NCBI GenBank assembly: GCA_024638355.1
Contig: JAHEKO010000257.1
Coordinates: 1-5,902, forward strand
DNA length: 5,902 nt
DNA from: Acidobacteriota bacterium
GTDB taxonomy: Bacteria; Acidobacteriota; Thermoanaerobaculia; Multivoradales; JAHEKO01
Direction of reading: 5' to 3'
The translations under genes and the position numbers were made by a program. Shown one piece after another: positions 5,386 through 5,902 of this stretch; position 1 is the first letter of the stretch; the number at the start of each line of letters is the position of its first letter. The notes beneath the pieces are model-generated. The model worked only from the letters and a program-made list of their open reading frames with translations. It was not told the origin of the DNA and made no database searches.

Positions 5386-5902
5386 ATGCCGTCCATCCAA
5401 TCGACCGCTCGTGCCGCCCTCGCCCTCGCGCTGGTGTCGGCTCCCGTGCTCGGCCAGGAGGTGGATCCGCTGGTCGGCGATCGGCCCGACTTCACCGAGA
5501 GCGCCATCACCGTGACGGCGGGTCGCGTTCAGGTGGAAGCGGGCGCCACCCACACCGACTCCGGCCCGGTTGAGAGTCTGGAGCTCGGCGAGGTCCTGGT
5601 GCGCATCGGGCTCACGCCGAAGCTCGAGCTGCGGGTCGGTCTGCCTTCCTACGCTCGGGTCGACGACCCGGGTGTCGGCGACCCCAGCGGATTCGTCGAC
5701 AGCTCACTCGGAGTGAAGATCGCGCTGAGCGCGGCACGCGGATGGACCACCGCTCTGCTGGTCGGCACCAGCCTGCCCACCGGCTCGACCGAGCTCGGCG
5801 AGCGACACGCCCAACCCGGCGTCGTACTGGCGGCCGAGCGCGATCTGACCGAGTCGATCTCCCTCGGCACCAACCTGGGCTACGCCTACTCGAGCGACGG
5901 CG
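5386..5902 (+). CDS. Secreted outer-membrane 'transporter' family protein (Phenol_MetA_deg-like), N-terminal part
   Basis: The frame from the ATG at 5386 stays open to the window edge for 172 codons, so the gene continues to the right. Residues 1-23 form a signal peptide: a polar start with Arg9, a hydrophobic AALALALVSAPVLG core, and likely cleavage near Gly23/Gln24. The mature protein begins with DPLVGDRPDFTESAITVTAGRVQVEAG (27-53), the usual opening of the Phenol_MetA_deg/transporter family of predicted outer-membrane barrels. Alternating strands follow, such as LELRVGLPSYARVDD (80-94), SSLGVKIAL, TTALLVGTSLPTG and SISLGTNLGYAYS, as expected of a beta barrel. The family's substrates are mostly unknown. 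The start is set by the signal peptide; the preceding GCGAGAACC is a weak ribosome site. Divergence from an MntR-like regulator suggests, but does not show, metal-responsive expression or a role in metal passage. Confidence 0.8.
   Translation, partial: MPSIQSTARAALALALVSAPVLGQEVDPLVGDRPDFTESAITVTAGRVQVEAGATHTDSGPVESLELGEVLVRIGLTPKLELRVGLPSYARVDDPGVGDPSGFVDSSLGVKIALSAARGWTTALLVGTSLPTGSTELGERHAQPGVVLAAERDLTESISLGTNLGYAYSSDG

Noticed and set aside
1..5902. tRNA or rRNA genes, CRISPR arrays, insertion sequences, attachment sites
   Set aside because: None was seen. The window is almost fully occupied by ordinary coding sequence, and no transposase, integrase or regularly spaced repeat appears.

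Overview
This is a GC-rich window (roughly two thirds GC or more by eye) with tightly packed bacterial genes. The translated proteins look Gram-negative: one has a signal peptide followed by an outer-membrane-barrel-like sequence, and another is a membrane-anchored Amidase_3 wall hydrolase. The mix of genes would suit Acidobacteriota or a neighbouring deep-branching phylum. That placement is only an impression from protein style, because there is no rRNA in the window to settle it.

Layout. Positions 1-3615 are all on the minus strand, read right to left. The genes are an HDAC-superfamily zinc deacetylase (3615-2677), a membrane-anchored N-acetylmuramoyl-L-alanine amidase (2625-1597), a MamK-type bacterial actin (1591-506), and the first 148 codons of NAD-dependent DNA ligase LigA (444 to the window edge). 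Gaps are 51, 5 and 61 nt, so the four could share one transcript; the amidase-actin pair is almost certainly co-translated. A 66-nt divergent gap holding an inverted repeat separates them from a plus-strand gene (3682-4578). Its product resembles a squalene/phytoene synthase that has lost most of its Asp-rich catalytic motifs. It ends with its stop codon directly against the stop of a convergent MntR/DtxR-family metalloregulator (5244-4579, minus). A 141-nt intergenic region with a sharply AT-rich core (42 of 60 bases at 5251-5310) and several dyads separates the regulator from a divergent plus-strand gene (5386 to the window edge). That gene encodes a secreted protein resembling the Phenol_MetA_deg 'transporter' outer-membrane family.

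How the genes may work together. The most notable unit is the amidase plus MamK-like actin. MamK is best known for organising magnetosome chains, but no other magnetosome gene is visible here. Instead the filament protein is coupled to a periplasmic wall hydrolase with a cytoplasmic tail. I infer a cytoskeleton/cell-wall module, possibly for division or envelope remodelling; this is a hypothesis. The MntR-like regulator and the divergent outer-membrane gene could form a metal-responsive pair, since the regulator has metal-site residues of the manganese type and the region between them is dyad-rich.
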